From Candidatus Desulfosporosinus nitrosoreducens (lineage in GTDB: Bacteria > Bacillota > Desulfitobacteriia > Desulfitobacteriales > Desulfitobacteriaceae), in the NCBI RefSeq assembly GCF_030954495.1, contig NZ_JAVHUW010000073.1:62001-126000 (forward strand): a DNA stretch of 64,000 bases. The letters run 5' to 3'. Positions 61,933-64,000 of the stretch are shown here, piece by piece (positions within the stretch are counted from its first letter, which is position 1; every line of letters starts with the position of its first letter). The position numbers and the translations under genes are program-made. The notes beneath the pieces are model-generated. The model saw only the letters and a program-made list of their open reading frames with translations. It made no database searches and was not told the origin of the DNA.

Positions 61933-64000
61933 TTAGTTATTGCGGTTAGCCAAGACATCCTGCATAAGAGAGCCGATATCGAGAATTAAGGTTACTTTCC
62001 CGTCGCCAAGAATCGTCGCTCCGGCTATTCCCGGAAGATTGCTGAGAAAATCCCCCAGGGATTTGATAACAACTTCCTGTTGACCGCGCAGTTCATCTAC
62101 AATAAGTCCTAAAGCCTTGTCTCCGAAGCCCACGACTACAACAAAAATTTCGTCACTTAAGGTTTCCGGAACAGGCAGGCCAAATTTCTCCTGCAGTGAA
62201 ATCAAAGGCAGAGTATTGCCGCGCAGCTGAACCATGGGCAAGCCGCCGACAGTTTTCATTTCCGCCCGGTTGACAAGCAAGGTCTCCAGAACAGAAGAGA
62301 GCGGAACAGCATAAATCTCCTCACCGACCTCAACCAGAAGAGCCTGAATAATTGCCAGGGTCAGCGGCAGGCGAATCGTGAACGTGGTGCCTTTGCCCCG
62401 GCGTGTTGTGATGTCCACCATACCTCCCAGGTTGTTAAGAGCTTTTTTAACAACATCCATGCCGACTCCCCGGCCCGAAATGTCCGTGACTTTGTCGGCG
62501 GTGCTAAAGCCCGGCAAGAAAATGAGATTAGCGATTTCCCGTTCCGAGAGCTCCTCTCTTTCCCCTATTAAGCCCCTCTCCACAGCAATCTTGCGAATCT
62601 TATCGAGATCAAGACCCGCGCCATCATCCGTAATTAAAATTGCAATATGGTTTCCCTCGTGATAGGCATCCAAGGTCACTGTGCCCACTTCCGGTTTACC
62701 CATGGCACGGCGCACTTCCGGCTCTTCAATTCCATGGTCCACAGAATTCCGAATCAGGTGCATTAAAGGATCTCCGATCACTTCAACCACAGTTTTATCT
62801 AATTCCGTGTCTTCCCCTTTCAGGACAAGGTCAATTTCTTTACTTGTTTTCTTAGCGAGATCCCGGACTAATCTGGGGAAGCGGCTAAAGACAGTTCCAA
62901 TAGCCACCATCCGCAGACGCATGACACTCTCCTGCAAATCATTCATGAGGCGGCCCAGATAGACATTGGCCTCATTGAGACTGTTTACCATGCCGTCCAT
63001 TTGGTACTGAGCTTTTAAATCCAGGCCGATTTGGACCAGACGCGTGCGCGTGATGACCATTTCTCCGACGAGATTTATGAGATTATCCATACGGGCCGTG
63101 TCCACCCGAATAGTATGTACCTGCGTGCTGGACTCTGTATTGGTGTTCGAGACCTCGGGAACACGCGGCACTGCTTGCGGCGACGGCAAAGACTCTGCTG
63201 TCGTCCCTTGGGGAACATGGTTTACTTGATTAGAAACCACTTCAGACGTCTTACCTTCGGCAGCATTATGCGGCGCTCCTCCGACAGGCGCTGCTTCCGC
63301 TTCTTGGGGGAGGGGAACTGACACCGCCGGTGCTGCCGGAAGTTCCTCTTCGGAGGTAACTGTTCCTTCAGGGTAAGGGTGAATAACGACCTCTTTCAAC
63401 TCGGAAATTTCCAATAGCTCTCTGCGGATTTCGCCCGTTGACTCGTCGCAAAGCACAAGCAGGGAGAAGCTGTCTACTTTCCCGGCTTCCAATTCTTCGA
63501 CACTCGGCAATAATTTAATGACCGCTCCAATCCCCTCAAAGCGCTGAGTCGCCATGACGGCCCGCACTGCTTTCATGAGCGTGTTAGGCTCTAAAGTAAC
63601 GTCAACTTGATAAACTCCATGCCCTAAACTATAAGCATCTTTGACTTGGGCGCTTTCCTCCGGATTGAGGGCAAAATCAAGGGGAACAAAGTCATCCTTG
63701 GTTTCTTCTTTTTCTATAGAAGGCTGAAGATTCTCGTTAGCGGCGAGAGGCTCACCTGACAACAAAGCTTTCATGGAAACCACCAGATCTTCCGAGCCAA
63801 CCGTGATTCCCTGACGTTTTTCCACTTGTTCAAGCATCGCCTTAACGCGATCCGTAACTGCCAGGAGTACATCAATAACTTCCAGGGATACGTCCATTTT
63901 TCCCTGACGCAAACGGTCCAGTAGGTCCTCCGCCGCATGAGTCAAAGCAACAATCGGGGTAAACCCCATTGTCCCCGAAGCTCCCTTCAGGCTGTGAGCT
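61933..64000 (-). CDS. cheA: Chemotaxis histidine kinase CheA, N-terminus beyond window
   Basis: The frame runs off the right edge; its first visible codons are AHSLKGASGTMGF, where His is the phosphorylated residue of the HPt domain. Then follow a P2-type domain, the dimer helix VDTARMDNLINLVGEMVITRTRL (core TARMDNLINLVGEMVI), the ATP-binding domain with HLIRNSVDHGIE, DDGAGLD and SGRGVGMDVV, and a C-terminal CheW-like domain. It phosphorylates CheY and CheB. 112 bp separate it from cheW. Confidence 0.95.
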   Translation of the reverse strand, partial: AHSLKGASGTMGFTPIVALTHAAEDLLDRLRQGKMDVSLEVIDVLLAVTDRVKAMLEQVEKRQGITVGSEDLVVSMKALLSGEPLAANENLQPSIEKEETKDDFVPLDFALNPEESAQVKDAYSLGHGVYQVDVTLEPNTLMKAVRAVMATQRFEGIGAVIKLLPSVEELEAGKVDSFSLLVLCDESTGEIRRELLEISELKEVVIHPYPEGTVTSEEELPAAPAVSVPLPQEAEAAPVGGAPHNAAEGKTSEVVSNQVNHVPQGTTAESLPSPQAVPRVPEVSNTNTESSTQVHTIRVDTARMDNLINLVGEMVITRTRLVQIGLDLKAQYQMDGMVNSLNEANVYLGRLMNDLQESVMRLRMVAIGTVFSRFPRLVRDLAKKTSKEIDLVLKGEDTELDKTVVEVIGDPLMHLIRNSVDHGIEEPEVRRAMGKPEVGTVTLDAYHEGNHIAILITDDGAGLDLDKIRKIAVERGLIGEREELSEREIANLIFLPGFSTADKVTDISGRGVGMDVVKKALNNLGGMVDITTRRGKGTTFTIRLPLTLAIIQALLVEVGEEIYAVPLSSVLETLLVNRAEMKTVGGLPMVQLRGNTLPLISLQEKFGLPVPETLSDEIFVVVVGFGDKALGLIVDELRGQQEVVIKSLGDFLSNLPGIAGATILGDGKVTLILDIGSLMQDVLANRNN

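Overview
The window is chromosomal DNA of an anaerobic, spore-forming-type Firmicute. It looks most like the Desulfosporosinus/Desulfitobacterium group of Clostridia. The basis is a FliY-type motility cluster with CheC and CheD, a PerR regulator with two-cluster ferredoxin, bacillithiol genes (bshA, bshC), selenocysteine genes in which SelD itself carries an in-frame UGA, DUF342/FapA, MecA, and a CRP/FNR regulator next to an arylsulfotransferase-like gene. Nearly all genes are on the minus strand; the clear plus-strand genes are a Na/Pi transporter and a 67-residue zinc-ribbon protein. No rRNA, tRNA, CRISPR array or intact insertion sequence was seen.

Region 1 (1-4.5 kb) is accessory-like. 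It holds a CRP/FNR-family regulator cut by the window edge, a decayed coding stretch, a TauE/SafE-type exporter and a cytoplasmic arylsulfotransferase-like protein. The DNA upstream of the arylsulfotransferase gene and upstream of the decayed gene is duplicated. Both copies keep a 16-bp CRP/FNR-geometry palindrome exactly 23 bp from a TATAGT -10 box, which is the layout of a class II activator site. This is the most interesting regulatory signal here.

Region 2 (4.5-31.9 kb) is mixed housekeeping and accessory genes: a DUF1858 protein, a MetE/UroD-like protein, a membrane-anchored GH2-fold protein, perR, ferredoxin, a MoxR/CoxE pair, bshA, ylbF, two unknown proteins, a PHP phosphoesterase, the tldE/tldD pair, an acetyltransferase, nptA-like, mobB-moeA, fapA-like, an LCP protein, bshC, selD, selA, mecA and a rubredoxin-like small protein. 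It also contains a dispersed hairpin repeat (two copies), several strong terminators, two plus-strand terminators with no visible gene in front of them, and a strong sigma-A promoter with a large palindrome over its start site.

Region 3 (31.9-64 kb) is one long flagellar/chemotaxis cluster read on the minus strand: cheA (cut by the window end), cheW, cheB, flgC, fliE, fliF, fliG, fliH, fliI, fliJ, flbD, fliL, fliM, fliY, cheY, fliO, fliP, fliQ, fliR, flhB, flhA, flhF, flhG, a PilZ brake protein, cheC, cheD, a small membrane protein, the motility sigma factor, fliK, flgD, flgE, flgG-like, flgB, flgF/G-like, a second cheW, a lytic transglycosylase and a secreted Ig-like protein. Genes mostly touch or overlap by 4 bp, so they are probably co-transcribed. 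flgB lies about 24 kb from its usual partners flgC and fliE.
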